Shown here: positions 1 to 7,550 of the stretch, piece after piece
Layout of the letters: each line of letters begins with the position of its first letter
Numbering within the stretch: position 1 is the stretch's first letter
DNA from: Clostridia bacterium
GTDB lineage: Bacteria; Bacillota_A; Clostridia; UMGS1883
Direction: 5' to 3'
NCBI GenBank assembly: GCA_017467965.1
Contig: JAFUJZ010000004.1
Location: 1 to 22,214, forward strand
Length of the DNA: 22,214 nucleotides
Translations under genes and position numbers: made by a program
The notes under the pieces: generated by a model
Seen by the model: only the letters and a program-made list of their open reading frames with translations
Databases searched by the model: none
What the model was told of the DNA's origin: nothing

Positions 1-484
1 CTTTTGGCTGTTCAAATACAGGCTGTACAGGTACTTCGGGTGCTATAGGCTGTTCAAACACCGGCTGTACAGGTACTTCGGGTGCTACAGGCTGTTCAAA
101 CACCGGCTGTACAGGTACTTCGGGTGCTATAGGCTGTTCAAACACCGGCTGTACAGGTACTTCGGGTGCTACAGGCTGTTCAATCACAGGCTGTACGGGT
201 ACTTCGGGTGCTACAGGCTGTTCAATCACAGGCTGTACGGGTACTTCGGGTGCTACAGGTTCTGCCTTGGGTTCCATAACGGGACCAAGATCAGGTGCCT
301 TTACAAATCTGCTTTTTACTTCTGTAGGTGCCTGAGGAGCCCCAGAAACTACTACCTTGGGTTCTACCACCTCGTGTGTTGTCACATTGGGGGCTTCTGC
401 TACTACAGGCTGAAGCTTATTGCCGCAGTTGCCACAAAAAGCCTGTCCGTCTTCTGCTTTATGTCCGCATTTAGTACAAAACAT
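1..484 (-). CDS. Zinc-ribbon protein with 14-residue Pro/Val/Glu repeats (3' end beyond window)
   Basis: Partial gene, 161 codons visible, open to the left edge. The start at 484 has AAAGGAG about 7 bases upstream and a promoter at 529-557. The N-terminus is a zinc ribbon with Cys3, Cys6, Cys17 and Cys20 (MFCTKCG...FCGNCG), followed by a roughly 60-residue linker and then at least six copies of a 14-residue unit, APEVPVQPV[I/F]EQP[V/I]. No membrane segment occurs in the visible part; one may lie beyond the edge, as in its neighbours. The repeats are probably extended and could be a spacer or a multivalent binding tail. The PVFEQP core also occurs in the C-terminal tail of the zinc-ribbon membrane protein at 6593-7525. 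It is transcribed separately, since a terminator (568-607) lies between it and the upstream glucosaminidase gene. Function unknown. Confidence 0.8.
   Translation of the reverse strand, partial: MFCTKCGHKAEDGQAFCGNCGNKLQPVVAEAPNVTTHEVVEPKVVVSGAPQAPTEVKSRFVKAPDLGPVMEPKAEPVAPEVPVQPVIEQPVAPEVPVQPVIEQPVAPEVPVQPVFEQPIAPEVPVQPVFEQPVAPEVPVQPVFEQPIAPEVPVQPVFEQPK
6..257 (-). repeat. Six tandem 42-bp coding repeats
   Basis: Copies begin at 6, 48, 90, 132, 174 and 216. The period is exactly 42 bases, so each copy adds 14 residues in frame. Copies differ at a few positions (ataca, acacc or atcaca after the shared ggctgttcaa; tata or taca at the end). The two copies nearest the gene start (174-257) share variants, as do the inner ones, which fits duplication by slippage or unequal exchange. 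Confidence 0.9.
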
Positions 485-528
485 AACAATTCTCCTTTCA
501 ACGACAAATTTAAAATTTGCTATTATAT

Positions 529-557
529 ATTTTACCAAAAATTACGCTAAATTTCAA
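529..557 (-). promoter_or_regulatory. Promoter of the repeat zinc-ribbon gene
   Basis: On the minus strand TTGAAA (557-552), a 17-base spacer, then TAAAAT (534-529), about 45 bases upstream of the start at 484. An overlapping TATAAT at 527-522 is an alternative -10 without a good -35. It lies just past the terminator of the preceding gene, which supports independent transcription. Confidence 0.5.
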
Positions 558-567
558 GAAATAATTT

Positions 568-607
568 AAAAAGATGTGTGCAGATTACAAACTGCACACA
601 TCTTTTT
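568..607 (-). terminator. Intrinsic terminator after the nagZ-like gene
   Basis: A perfect 16-base inverted repeat, 568-583 with 592-607 and an 8-base loop, ending in CTTTTT on the minus strand. The 5' arm overlaps the stop codon of the glucosaminidase gene. The A-rich side would give a U tract on the plus strand too, but nothing is transcribed that way here. Confidence 0.85.
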
Positions 608-1794
608 TAAAACATACCTTTTTCTTTTTTTATTGTGAGTATTTTTCTTACGCTTTCATTGATGCGTTCTTCGGATATTCTTCCTTCGTTGACAGCTTTT
701 ATCACAGCATCTGCCGCAATTTTTATATCCTTTGGCATAAGGAGCATATCATTGCCTGCTTCTATTGCCATGACGGCGGCTTCTCCGTTGCCATACTCTT
801 GGGTAATTGCACCCATTGAAAGCGAGTCTGTTATAACAATGCCTTCAAAGCCCAGTTCCGATTTAAGATAGCCCGTTATAACCTCTTTTGAAAGCGACGA
901 AGGCAATTTTTCACTGGTGGCATTGACAAGCGTCATATGAGACACCATTATAAAATCACATCCTGCCTCAATGCCTTTTTTAAAGGGCAAAAATTCGCAT
1001 TGTCTCAATTCCTCCAGTGTTCGCTCGCTTGCCGAATACCCCGTATGTGAATCCACCTTTGTACTGCCGTGACCGGGAAAATGCTTAAGCGTAGATGAAA
1101 CACCGTTTTCCTCTAAGCCTTTTACAACCTCGCCCACACATCCTGCAACCCATTCGGGGTCTGTACCAAAGCTTCTGTCACCGATTTCACTGTTTTTTTC
1201 GTATATAATAACATCTGCCACAGGGGCAAAATCCACATTAAACGAGAGTTCTTTAAGCTCTTTACCTAAAGTTTGTCCCACACTGTAGGCCTCCTCGTAG
1301 CTTTTTACGTTTTTCATGGGACCAAGCTTTGTTGTCTCCATTTCGGGTTTAGATGCAATACGTGCCACTCTGCCACCCTCTTCATCAACACCTATAAAAA
1401 GTGGTATCTTTGAGTAGTCTTGTGTAGTTGTTATCATTTGAGTAACCTGTTCTCGGGACTTTATATTCTGTGAAAAATATATTATACCGCCTACAGGACA
1501 TTTTTCAAGAGCTTCTTTTGTTGTATTGCCTGCCTGTATAACCTGTCCCACTCCCGTGAGAGACTCGGGCGTAACAAACATCATCTGATACACCTTTTCC
1601 TCAACAGTCATGTCACTCAAAATCAGCTCTACATCATCTTCAATCTCATCATGTTGGGATGCGGTGACATTTTGTGTTGTACTTTCGGTAGGTACAGTCA
1701 TATTTTCGGGGGTTTTATTTATAAGCAATATTACACATATCAAAACAAGCACTATGCCTATAGCCAACAATACGGTTTTTGCTTTTTTACCCAT
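607..1794 (-). CDS. nagZ: Membrane-anchored family 3 beta-N-acetylglucosaminidase (NagZ-like)
   Basis: 395 aa. The start at 1794 (MGKKAK) has AAAGGAG 6 bases upstream; the in-frame GTG at 1815 has no ribosome site. Residues about 7-27 are a hydrophobic signal anchor without a lipobox Cys, so the enzyme is probably held outside the cell. The rest is a single GH3 barrel: GVDEEGGRVARI, KHFPGHGSTKVDSHTG (the Asp-His pair that acts as acid/base in NagZ-type enzymes) and IVITDSLSMGAI, whose Asp is the family nucleophile. There is no second GH3 domain, the layout of NagZ-type enzymes. Likely role: release of GlcNAc from muropeptides or other glycans for wall recycling or turnover. It follows a zinc-ribbon gene after a hairpin, so it may be the last gene of that operon. 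Confidence 0.88.
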   Translation of the reverse strand: MGKKAKTVLLAIGIVLVLICVILLINKTPENMTVPTESTTQNVTASQHDEIEDDVELILSDMTVEEKVYQMMFVTPESLTGVGQVIQAGNTTKEALEKCPVGGIIYFSQNIKSREQVTQMITTTQDYSKIPLFIGVDEEGGRVARIASKPEMETTKLGPMKNVKSYEEAYSVGQTLGKELKELSFNVDFAPVADVIIYEKNSEIGDRSFGTDPEWVAGCVGEVVKGLEENGVSSTLKHFPGHGSTKVDSHTGYSASERTLEELRQCEFLPFKKGIEAGCDFIMVSHMTLVNATSEKLPSSLSKEVITGYLKSELGFEGIVITDSLSMGAITQEYGNGEAAVMAIEAGNDMLLMPKDIKIAADAVIKAVNEGRISEERINESVRKILTIKKEKGMF

Positions 1795-1815
1795 ACTTTT
1801 CTCCTTTGTTATCAC

Positions 1816-1852
1816 AAGACCCCAAAGAACGGATTTTCCGCTTTGGGGTCTT
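1816..1852 (-). terminator. Hairpin between the zinc-ribbon gene and nagZ
   Basis: A 12-base perfect stem (1816-1827 with 1841-1852), extended inside by CGG/CCG across a two-base bulge. It begins just after the stop at 1860. There is no strong U tract on the minus strand, so it may only partly stop transcription and set a lower level for nagZ, or protect the upstream message. Confidence 0.5.
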
Positions 1853-1859
1853 ATAGTAA

Positions 1860-2270
1860 TTATTCGAACTTATTGCCGCATCTTACGCAGAACTGTGCAC
1901 CGGGCGCATTCACAAATCCGCAAGTGCATACCTGTCCCGCATTTTCCTGGGGCATAGCTGCCTGCTGTACGGGAGCGGTCTCCTCTAAAGCTGCAATCTG
2001 CGTCCTTAAGTCTGCAATCTCCTGGTCTTTCTGTGCAACAAGTGTACAAAGATTGAAAGCTTCTTCTCTGGGGAAATCACCTTCAGAAGTGTCAATCATA
2101 AACTGGTAAAGAGTTGCACCGATAGATTCCAAAATCTGATGTTTTTCGGCTTCAAGCTTTTTTATTGCTGAATTAAGCTTTGACTTTTCTACCATTGTTT
2201 TTGAGTTGTCAGCGACCTTTTCAATACCACTGTTCAACTTATTAAGTACATTATCAAAAAAACCTGCCAT
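1860..2270 (-). CDS. Coiled-coil protein with C-terminal zinc ribbon
   Basis: 136 aa, no membrane segment. Residues about 5-60 and 65-97 are charged and helical with heptad-like spacing (KLNSAIKKLEAEKHQILESI; QKDQEIADLRTQIAALEE), predicting a coiled coil. After a Gln/Ala/Pro linker comes a zinc ribbon with Cys115, Cys117, Cys128 and Cys131, the first pair spaced CxC rather than CxxC. The ribbon is thus at the opposite end from its neighbours, where it is N-terminal. AGAGG lies about 8 bases upstream of the ATG, and the gene starts 18 bases after the stop of 2289-3677, so the two are in one operon. A soluble oligomeric adaptor is plausible. I do not recognise a characterised homologue. Confidence 0.85.
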   Translation of the reverse strand: MAGFFDNVLNKLNSGIEKVADNSKTMVEKSKLNSAIKKLEAEKHQILESIGATLYQFMIDTSEGDFPREEAFNLCTLVAQKDQEIADLRTQIAALEETAPVQQAAMPQENAGQVCTCGFVNAPGAQFCVRCGNKFE

Positions 2271-2288
2271 TTTAATTACCTCTTTCTT

Positions 2289-3677
2289 TTATTCTAAATT
2301 TATTATTTTTTCAACGCCTTCTGAGATTTTCTCAAGAAACGCATCAAACTCTTCTCCTGTCATGCCAAGAACATCTACTCTGTTTTCATCGAGCGGTGCA
2401 ATGAGGGCACCTGATTTGGGCGTAATTTCCATTTCCAGATTTATTTCGTCTGCAAGTATTGCAAGCATACTGTAGGAGTTATCGCCCTGAACACGTGTAA
2501 TATCACCAAAGGCTATCTTAAAGCCGTCCTTACCGCGAGAGCAAGTACCGCTTATAACCGTTACGGGAGCATCCTCGTCTTCGTCAAGTGCGTCAACCAC
2601 CTCTATGGTAAACTCACCCTTCTTAAAGTCAAAGGTTACTGTTGCAACGGTCTTTTCCGTAACCTCGCCGTCCTCCTCACTAATGATTGTGTAAACGTTT
2701 TCAACCTTGTCACCGCCTGTGGTAAGGTTACCTTCACAGGTAATTGTATTGGTCCATTCAAGGTTTTCACCGTCGTATTCGTACTCATTGATACTGCCTG
2801 TTGTAAAATTATCCAGAAGGTTTTCTGTCTTTGTAAAGCCAAAGAATACAGTTTCATTTTCGCCTGTAAGGTCGCATCTTACAACCATACCCTTGTAAAT
2901 ATAGAAGCTTACGTTTATATCGTCAAATTCTATATCGTCGAGTGCTTCTTCCATTTCCTCTTCGCTCTCGTACTCTTCCATGATAAGGTCATATACAAAC
3001 CTCATGGTTTTGGAATCCTTTGCTATCATTACAAATTCCTTCATAAACTCAACAAAGTCCTTATCCTCAGCTTCAAAATCAAGCTTGTGGACACTTCTTT
3101 CCTTGCCGTCAATTGTAAGCTTTACTGTTTCCTTGTTTTCGATTTCGGTACTGTCAACAAACTTTTTCATAGCTTCTACAAGCTTTTTAATAGTTTCCTT
3201 GTCCTCAACTTCCTTTTCGCTGTCTGTTATAAAGTTTGAAGCGGAAAGGTCAAGATTTTCGGGTACATCCAATCTGTCTGCATGAGCACTTTCGTTGAAC
3301 TTTTTACCAAAGTCTTTTGAAGGTATTGTATAAACAGTTTCTTCGCCCAAAACACCTGTTGATTTAACTGCAATCACGCTGTCATCCCAAAGAGCATCCA
3401 AAATGTCATACGCAGTGCCGTTAATCGATGCGTCAGCACTTATTTTAAAGTTTGCATCCTTTTTAGAACGGGATACTGCTATATCAGCTGTAGCGTCCTT
3501 TATGCCCATATCGCCTCTTAAGCCTGCTACTGCCACTGAAAACTTCATTGTTAGCTCCTCGCTCTCGGGGTCAATGCCAGTAAAATTCATACCTGCAGTA
3601 TCAAGCTCACTGTTTAAAACATCTATTGTCTTTGAAACTGCACTCATCGTATAAATCTTTGGCATTAAATGGAACAT
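2289..3677 (-). CDS. Large acidic domain, probably the ectodomain of the gene at 3607-4356, out of frame
   Basis: 462 aa as an ORF, overlapping the upstream ORF by 71 bases in the next frame. It has no signal peptide or membrane segment, yet is a long, acidic, Thr/Val-rich, probably beta-rich sequence (MKFSVAVAGLRGDMGIKDAT..., ISGTCSRGKDGFKIAFGDI) that looks extracellular. The upstream ORF supplies exactly what is missing, a zinc ribbon and a membrane segment, and stops soon after. The downstream frame is open only from 3707, so the switch must lie between 3707 and 3607; the T7 run at 3679-3685 is the obvious place. Removing one T gives one protein of roughly 680 residues. AAGGA lies 8 bases before ATG 3677, so separate coupled translation cannot be excluded. 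Function unknown. Confidence 0.75.
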   Translation of the reverse strand: MFHLMPKIYTMSAVSKTIDVLNSELDTAGMNFTGIDPESEELTMKFSVAVAGLRGDMGIKDATADIAVSRSKKDANFKISADASINGTAYDILDALWDDSVIAVKSTGVLGEETVYTIPSKDFGKKFNESAHADRLDVPENLDLSASNFITDSEKEVEDKETIKKLVEAMKKFVDSTEIENKETVKLTIDGKERSVHKLDFEAEDKDFVEFMKEFVMIAKDSKTMRFVYDLIMEEYESEEEMEEALDDIEFDDINVSFYIYKGMVVRCDLTGENETVFFGFTKTENLLDNFTTGSINEYEYDGENLEWTNTITCEGNLTTGGDKVENVYTIISEEDGEVTEKTVATVTFDFKKGEFTIEVVDALDEDEDAPVTVISGTCSRGKDGFKIAFGDITRVQGDNSYSMLAILADEINLEMEITPKSGALIAPLDENRVDVLGMTGEEFDAFLEKISEGVEKIINLE

Positions 3678-4356
3678 GAAAAAAATCCTTAAAGAAAAAT
3701 CCCACGGCTACCAAAACTGCAATTACAAGTACAACAATACCTGTAATCTTCAAGCCTTTTTTACCGCCCTTTTTCTTTTCCTTTTTAGCTTTTTTCTTCT
3801 TGCCCTTTGTATCTTCTACGGGCACTTCCACTGCTTTCGTTACGCCTGCATTTATATTTTCTGCATCTGGTGATTTATTTCCGGCTGCATTTGCAGTGAT
3901 TTCCTGTACTGCCTTTATAACCTGTTCCTCGTTGTTTTCTATAACAACTTGGGCGGGAGGTGTTTGTGTTTGTGCAGTAACATTCACCTCGACTGCATCA
4001 GGAACTTTAACCTCGACATTTGTTGTCGGTGTCTCAGTCACAGGTTCAAGAGGTTTTTCAACCTGTATGGTATTAACTGCCTCTACCTCCTCCTTCACTG
4101 CAACGGGAGGTTCGACAGGTATATCAGGCACAATAGGCTTAGGCGGTGCAATAGTTGTACCGTCAAGATTTGTTGCCGCTTTAAAATAGTCACGGGGATT
4201 AATCCTTTTTGGCGCCTCATTCACAGGCTTTTCTCCGCCCGAATACGCACCAAAAGTACCGCTTGGTGTTACCGGAGCCGAACCGATAGGATTGCCGCAC
4301 TGTGAGCAAAACTTTGCACCATCTGCATTATTTGCCCCGCATTTTGTACAGAACAT
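3607..4356 (-). CDS. Zinc-ribbon, single-TM protein (N-terminal part of a probable frameshifted gene)
   Basis: 249 aa as read. N-terminal zinc ribbon with Cys3, Cys6, Cys17 and Cys20; then about 150 residues rich in Pro, Val, Glu and Thr; a strongly basic stretch (KGKKKKAKKEKKKGGKKG); and one membrane helix (about 205-222, TGIVVLVIAVLVAVGFFF). By the positive-inside rule the ribbon and linker face the cytoplasm. The last 19 or so residues (NAKDLYDECSFKDNRCFKQ) look like an out-of-frame tail, because the other frame here reads into the large domain of 2289-3677. Start 4356 has AAAGGAG 8 bases upstream; that site overlaps the stop of the gene at 4370, so the genes are coupled. Likely one half of a one-TM receptor-like protein. 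Confidence 0.8.
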   Translation of the reverse strand: MFCTKCGANNADGAKFCSQCGNPIGSAPVTPSGTFGAYSGGEKPVNEAPKRINPRDYFKAATNLDGTTIAPPKPIVPDIPVEPPVAVKEEVEAVNTIQVEKPLEPVTETPTTNVEVKVPDAVEVNVTAQTQTPPAQVVIENNEEQVIKAVQEITANAAGNKSPDAENINAGVTKAVEVPVEDTKGKKKKAKKEKKKGGKKGLKITGIVVLVIAVLVAVGFFFKDFFHVPFNAKDLYDECSFKDNRCFKQ

Positions 4357-4369
4357 ATATATCTCTCCT

Positions 4370-5086
4370 TTATCGGATTTGTTTTCTCATAATAATGACA
4401 TACACAATGTTGATAAAACTGAATGCAACTGCAATAACGGGGGCAGGTGCAAAGTTGAGGCTTAAGCCGTCAACCGTCAGCATACTGTCCGCTACAACCA
4501 TGCCTGCGGTCAGACAAAGGCTTATGATAAAAGATGTTATATTGAACAGCATTGAAAAACCAACTGCTGTCCTTCCGCCTGTAACCAATGTGAACGACGA
4601 AAGTGTAAACAAAACTAAAATTATACCCAAAACAACCATACACGCAATTTTAAGTATATCAAGCGTTTCGTTCAAGGTTTCCAAGCCTTCGTTATCCTCT
4701 CCGACGAATTCTTCAATCAAATCGGATTTAAACATATCAGCGTTGCCGATTATCATAGGTATCGAAATTGCAATATCCGCGTCAAATTCCTCTTCTATTT
4801 CATAATAATTATTATATACTCCGCCAGTGATTTTTTTGACAACCTCAATTTCGGCTGTTGCAATGTTTGAAAACATCATAAACACGGTGATTATGCTGAT
4901 AATCATACTTACAGCCGCAATCCACCTCTTTTTTGTGGGAGCAGCTTTCACTTTTTCGACAGGAGCGGGTGCCGCTACTTCGGAAACAACAGGCTTTATT
5001 TCTTCACCTATATAAAACTGTTCACCACAATTTTTGCAAAATTTTGACTGTATATTATTGTCAGCTCCACATTTATTGCAAAACAT
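4370..5086 (-). CDS. Zinc-ribbon protein with four predicted membrane helices
   Basis: 238 aa. The start at 5086 (MFCNKCG) has GGGGAGG 7 bases upstream; the longer in-frame start at 5152 would place the promoter inside the gene. N-terminal zinc ribbon (Cys3, Cys6, Cys17, Cys20), a short Ala/Pro/Val linker, membrane helix 1 (about 55-75), an acidic loop of about 65 residues (EIEEEFDADIAI..., EEFVGEDNEGLETLNE) predicted outside, then three more helices to a short basic end (RKQIR). Ribbon plus four-helix layout matches the protein at 6593-7525, which suggests common descent or a shared design. First gene of the operon from the promoter at 5124-5152. Function unknown; a membrane sensor or adaptor is the natural guess. 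Confidence 0.85.
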   Translation of the reverse strand: MFCNKCGADNNIQSKFCKNCGEQFYIGEEIKPVVSEVAAPAPVEKVKAAPTKKRWIAAVSMIISIITVFMMFSNIATAEIEVVKKITGGVYNNYYEIEEEFDADIAISIPMIIGNADMFKSDLIEEFVGEDNEGLETLNETLDILKIACMVVLGIILVLFTLSSFTLVTGGRTAVGFSMLFNITSFIISLCLTAGMVVADSMLTVDGLSLNFAPAPVIAVAFSFINIVYVIIMRKQIR

Positions 5087-5123
5087 TTCAAATCCTCCCC
5101 TTATGTAAAACATCTTATTTATT

Positions 5124-5152
5124 ATCATATCATCCTGAGGCTTTTTTGTCAA
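5124..5152 (-). promoter_or_regulatory. Promoter of the second zinc-ribbon operon
   Basis: Consensus TTGACA (5152-5147), a 17-base spacer and TATGAT (5129-5124) on the minus strand, 38 bases upstream of the start at 5086. It should drive the genes down to 1860 and perhaps nagZ. Confidence 0.8.
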
Positions 5153-5261
5153 CTTTTATAAGGGTTTGCAGTAGCGTTTTACTGATGTATTTTTATAAAT
5201 ATATTCAGCCCCTAATCGTTTATCCCCCTTTTTGAGAGAATAGAAAAAATTGTTCAGAATT

Positions 5262-5344
5262 GACAAACCGAAGGAGGACGCAATGCGTTGCATCCGACCG
5301 TTGCCCGACTGCGTACACAGATATGCCGAGAGGTGAGGTTTGTC
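5262..5344. other. Structured intergenic element, possible dispersed repeat or RNA
   Basis: This is the notable content of the 416-base gap between 5086 and 5503, besides the promoter (5124-5152) and terminator (5371-5400). GACAAACC (5262-5269) pairs with GGTTTGTC (5337-5344), closing about 67 bases. Inside is a second hairpin, GGACGCAA (5276-5283) with TTGCATCC (5288-5295), one G-T pair, loop TGCG. The rest of the interior is GC-richer than the AT-rich flanks. A 61-aa ORF spans it on the minus strand, but it runs through both hairpins and has no convincing coding features. The compact, self-closed form resembles a dispersed intergenic repeat (MITE- or REP-like). Confidence 0.45.
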
Positions 5345-5370
5345 GATAGTAAAAAGGCATCAGAACATAA

Positions 5371-5400
5371 GAAAACCATCGCATTTCAGCGATGGTTTTC
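5371..5400 (-). terminator. Intrinsic terminator of the kinase operon
   Basis: Perfect 12-base stem (5371-5382 with 5389-5400) and a 6-base loop; on the minus strand the 3' arm ends GGTTTTC followed by TTATGTT. It is about 100 bases past the kinase stop, with no gene between. Confidence 0.75.
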
Positions 5401-5502
5401 CACATTTATCAAAACTTAAGACCTCTTCAAGGCGTTTCGGGATTTTTTAGCCTCTAGCTACACCTTTTTACGGTCTGGGCTATTTTTACAATCCCTCTTG
5501 TA

Positions 5503-6573
5503 CTATAAATCACTTGCATTGGTAAACCATGGGTTCGCCTTTGCTGTAGCCTTGGGTGCCGTTACTGTTTCGGGACTCTTTGTCTCTGTCACAGATGCAG
5601 CTACTCCGGGGCTTGTCACAGTAGGCTCAGGACGTGTTGTCCTAATATTTGTTATAAATCGGCTCGAATATTCAACCTTTTCGGCTCTGAAAAAGTCTGC
5701 TGATTTATCGCCTGTGATTTCGATAAGCTTTCTGTGAATATGGTCAGCATCGGGTCTTTTTTCCGGGTCAGCGTCAAGCATCTGTGCAATCAGCTCTCCG
5801 ATTTCGGGAGTGAGCAGTGCCATGTTCGGCTCAACCTTACCCTTGTCAAGAGCAACCTCGTAAAGGTAGTCATATTCACTCTTATCATAATCGGGCATCT
5901 GCCCTGTAAAATACTCATGAAATACAAGACCCAAGCTAAAAATATCAGCTTTTGTATTAATTTCAACGTTTTCGCCTATCATGTCAAGGAAAACCTCGGG
6001 AGCAAGATATGTAAGGTCGCCTCCGAGCTCTTCATTTTCTTCTCTTGTTTCGCCAACAATAAAGCCTGCGTCAAAGTCGATAAGTCTTGCAATACAGTTT
6101 CCGCCTGCCGTCTGCTTAATCATAAAATTGTTGGGTTTTACGTCCATATGTACAACACCCGCATTATGCAGACATCTGAAACAATGCGCTATAGACTTTA
6201 GTAAGAGATATTTCTTATCCAGAGGGAATTTTGAAATAACTTCTCTCGGGAGAGAATAGTTTTCAACCTTCTCAGTAACTACGTAGTATCTGCTTCCGTG
6301 ACGGAAAAACTCCATAATTCTCACAAGATTGCCTCTGCTTGCACTGTTGATCGCAATGTAGAGCTCTTTGTATTTTTCCTCAAACTCTCTGCAATATGCT
6401 ACCCTGCTTTCAAACATTTCGGGCGAAAGTGCCGTGCGGTCAATAGGATAAACAGGAGTAATAAGCTCTTTTATGAAATACTCCACGCCGTCCTTTTTTG
6501 CAAATCCCCACTTTGAAAATCCGCTGTTGGCATTATTAAGTTCACCAATAATATTATATCCGTTAATCACCAT
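5503..6573 (-). CDS. Ser/Thr protein kinase of the VWA-PP2C-kinase triad
   Basis: 356 aa, soluble. A eukaryotic-type kinase domain covers about 1-285: a loose Gly-rich loop (NNANSGF), Lys35 (FIKEL) as the ATP lysine, catalytic loop HMDVKPNN at 142-149 (Asp144, Lys146, Asn149), DFD instead of DFG at 166-168, APE at 191-193, and DIFSLG after it. All residues needed for catalysis are present. The C-terminal 70 residues are a Thr/Pro/Ala-rich tail (VTETKSPETVTAPKATAK) ending NPWFTNASDL, a likely site of autophosphorylation or docking. It has no PASTA or membrane segment, unlike PrkC/Stk1. Last gene of the operon, 19 bases after its zinc-ribbon neighbour, with GGTGG as a modest ribosome site. With the PP2C and TerY-like VWA genes it forms a TerY-P-like triad. 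Its substrates are probably the zinc-ribbon proteins encoded alongside; that is inference. Confidence 0.9.
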   Translation of the reverse strand: MVINGYNIIGELNNANSGFSKWGFAKKDGVEYFIKELITPVYPIDRTALSPEMFESRVAYCREFEEKYKELYIAINSASRGNLVRIMEFFRHGSRYYVVTEKVENYSLPREVISKFPLDKKYLLLKSIAHCFRCLHNAGVVHMDVKPNNFMIKQTAGGNCIARLIDFDAGFIVGETREENEELGGDLTYLAPEVFLDMIGENVEINTKADIFSLGLVFHEYFTGQMPDYDKSEYDYLYEVALDKGKVEPNMALLTPEIGELIAQMLDADPEKRPDADHIHRKLIEITGDKSADFFRAEKVEYSSRFITNIRTTRPEPTVTSPGVAASVTETKSPETVTAPKATAKANPWFTNASDL

Positions 6574-6592
6574 ATAAAATTACCACCAGATA

Positions 6593-7525
6593 TTACAAAT
6601 CTCCGCCCACTGAAAATCTCTGAGCGTTATTTAATGAATTCTGTACTTTAGGGACAGCGTCCTGTTCCGCTACAGGAGTAACAACCTCTTCTGCAGGCTG
6701 CTCGTAAACAGGCTCTTCTGCAGGTTGTTCAAAAACGGGCTCTTCCACAGGCTGTTCGTATACAGGCTGCTCAAAAGAAGGTGCTTCTACAGGTTCTGTA
6801 AAAACAGGTTCCTCAAAAACTGCCTCTTCTACGGGCTGTTCATACATAGCCTCTGCAGGGACACCTATAGGAGCTTTAGGCACTGTGATTTCTTCTTTCT
6901 TGCCTATGGATGCAATAAACATATTGATTATAGACAATACAAACAGAACAATAACAGTAAAGGAAATAATGGCCTGATTTTCAAGTATACTGCCTATACC
7001 ATTTCCGTATTCTTTAAAATAGCTTACTATGTCACCTTCATTAACAGCACCCATGCTGATAACAACTCCTGTTGCCACCAAAGCCATAATAATGGAAATC
7101 ATGGATGCAAGGCGGAGTGTGAGCGGATTATTCTTGCGTCTGAATTCGCCTATAATGTACCACACATACAACGCAATAGCCGACAAGGAAAGAAGAAAAG
7201 CTGCAAAAAGAGCTATAATAAAGCTCACCATAACGCTGTCCGCATGTGGCATGGTTTCAATAAGACTGTGCATATTGAAAAGGAAAAACCAGCCCTCACC
7301 AAACGCCGTTCCGGAAGGTACGGTTATCCACGGCATCAGATACATCAGTATTGAAATAATCGCAAATACAACTGCAACCATAGCGGGCTTTTTTACTGTT
7401 TTTGTTTCAAACTCCGTCATAGTAGCAGCAGGTACACTACCCATTTCTGCTACTGCCGCTGTTCCGCAGGACGGACAAAATTTGTTACCGTCTTCAAATT
7501 TAGTTCCGCAATTTCTACAAAACAT
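6593..7525 (-). CDS. Zinc-ribbon four-TM protein with C-terminal Glu/Pro repeats
   Basis: 310 aa. Zinc ribbon at 3-20 (Cys3, Cys6, Cys17, Cys20); membrane helices at about 49-67, 97-125, 141-160 and 184-206; then a cytoplasmic tail with acidic repeats from about 228 to 281 (YEQPVEEPVFEQPAEEPVYE), ending NNAQRFSVGGDL. Both termini should be cytoplasmic. The tail carries regularly spaced Tyr/Phe-Glu-Gln-Pro units and shares PVFEQP with the repeat protein at 1-484. It sits between the PP2C phosphatase (25 bases) and the kinase (19 bases), which makes it the best candidate for the membrane sensor or substrate of that pair. The ribosome site is GAAAGG about 9 bases before the ATG. No homologue of known function recognised. 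Confidence 0.87.
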   Translation of the reverse strand: MFCRNCGTKFEDGNKFCPSCGTAAVAEMGSVPAATMTEFETKTVKKPAMVAVVFAIISILMYLMPWITVPSGTAFGEGWFFLFNMHSLIETMPHADSVMVSFIIALFAAFLLSLSAIALYVWYIIGEFRRKNNPLTLRLASMISIIMALVATGVVISMGAVNEGDIVSYFKEYGNGIGSILENQAIISFTVIVLFVLSIINMFIASIGKKEEITVPKAPIGVPAEAMYEQPVEEAVFEEPVFTEPVEAPSFEQPVYEQPVEEPVFEQPAEEPVYEQPAEEVVTPVAEQDAVPKVQNSLNNAQRFSVGGDL

Positions 7526-7550
7526 ACTAATCGCCTTTCTGAATCAGATT

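Noticed and set aside
6..257. Regular repeats resembling a CRISPR array
   Set aside because: The 42-base units are head to tail without unique spacers and translate in frame as part of a zinc-ribbon protein.
5220..5405. 61-aa minus-strand ORF in the intergenic gap
   Set aside because: It runs through two hairpins and the terminator, has no ribosome site and no recognisable protein features.
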